64,000 bases of DNA, taken from positions 1,800,001-1,864,000 of the forward strand of contig NZ_JAQNDK010000003.1 of NCBI RefSeq assembly GCF_028368935.1. The letters run 5' to 3'. The notes under the pieces are model-generated. The model was given only the letters and a program-made list of their open reading frames with translations, was not told where the DNA came from and did not search any database. This DNA comes from Sorangium aterium (GTDB lineage Bacteria > Myxococcota_A > Polyangia > Polyangiales > Polyangiaceae). The position numbers were made by a program, and so were the translations under genes. Shown piece by piece: positions 63,993 through 64,000 of this stretch. How positions within the stretch are numbered: position 1 is the first letter of the stretch; each line of letters starts with the position of its first letter.

Positions 63993-64000
63993 ATGGCGAC
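63993..64000 (+). CDS. 5' end of a gene cut by the window edge
   Basis: ATG at 63993 follows TAAGGAGA at 63981-63988, a strong ribosome binding site. Only Met-Ala and part of the next codon are visible. The gene lies divergent from the CadD-like gene. Nothing can be said of its product. Confidence 0.5.

Overview
The window is very GC-rich chromosomal DNA with long open frames, GTG/TTG starts and long antisense shadow frames. The gene content points to a large-genome myxobacterium of the Sorangium/Polyangium type: several Ser/Thr protein kinases, hybrid signalling proteins, an enhancer-binding protein with an FHA domain, Gly-rich secreted lipoproteins, a HEAT-repeat giant, Uma2-type proteins and secreted polysaccharidases. 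This assignment is inference from content. I saw no rRNA, tRNA, CRISPR array, insertion sequence or prophage.

Layout. 1-10.6 kb: an uncharted leader, a secreted protein resembling transglutaminase elicitors, a 1,529-residue HEAT-repeat protein, a Cys-rich lipoprotein, a DUF1349 protein and a lone cytochrome P450, separated by a repeat-rich spacer. 10.6-20 kb: a ferritin-like lipoprotein, a di-haem-type c cytochrome, a GNAT acetyltransferase, an ACE-like M2 peptidase, a VOC protein, a PEGA lipoprotein, an Old Yellow Enzyme homologue and a Uma2 protein. 20-28.9 kb: an Hsp70-like protein, then a minus-strand run of transketolase, a zinc-ribbon peptide, an AEC transporter and a PAS-PAS-STAS protein, and a beta-propeller-like lipoprotein. 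29.4-36.6 kb: a two-gene signalling unit, a receiver-STAS protein followed by a 2,026-residue kinase/ATPase/GAF/histidine kinase/receiver protein. 36.6-44.5 kb: acyl-CoA dehydrogenase-like enzyme, LysE exporter, second Uma2 protein, glutathione transferase, DUF4336 protein, a small membrane protein divergent from an MmyB-type regulator, and a Ser/Thr kinase. 45.4-51.3 kb: a receiver-adenylate cyclase, an alpha/beta hydrolase, a frameshifted methyltransferase and an MFS transporter. 51.4-59.2 kb: a DeoR-type regulator, a GH11 xylanase, a CBM3-Fn3-GH16 enzyme, an FHA/sigma-54 activator and a GH18 chitinase-like lipoprotein. 59.2-64 kb: a carbohydrate-binding-like lipoprotein, a Ser/Thr kinase with a secreted partner, a palindromic repeat, a CadD-like transporter and the first codons of a further gene.

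Two themes stand out. One is signalling by multi-domain proteins carrying RsbR-like STAS domains, where the usual phospho-acceptor residue is replaced (Glu in one, Ala in the other). The second is a plant and microbial polysaccharide-degradation neighbourhood with its own regulators. Sequence-level oddities include a 13-unit hexanucleotide repeat inside the giant kinase, a 139/141 bp duplication of a chitin-binding module, a seven-unit 10-bp repeat, a relic 21-bp repeat array, and two single-base losses in G/C runs about 0.7 kb apart near 49 kb.
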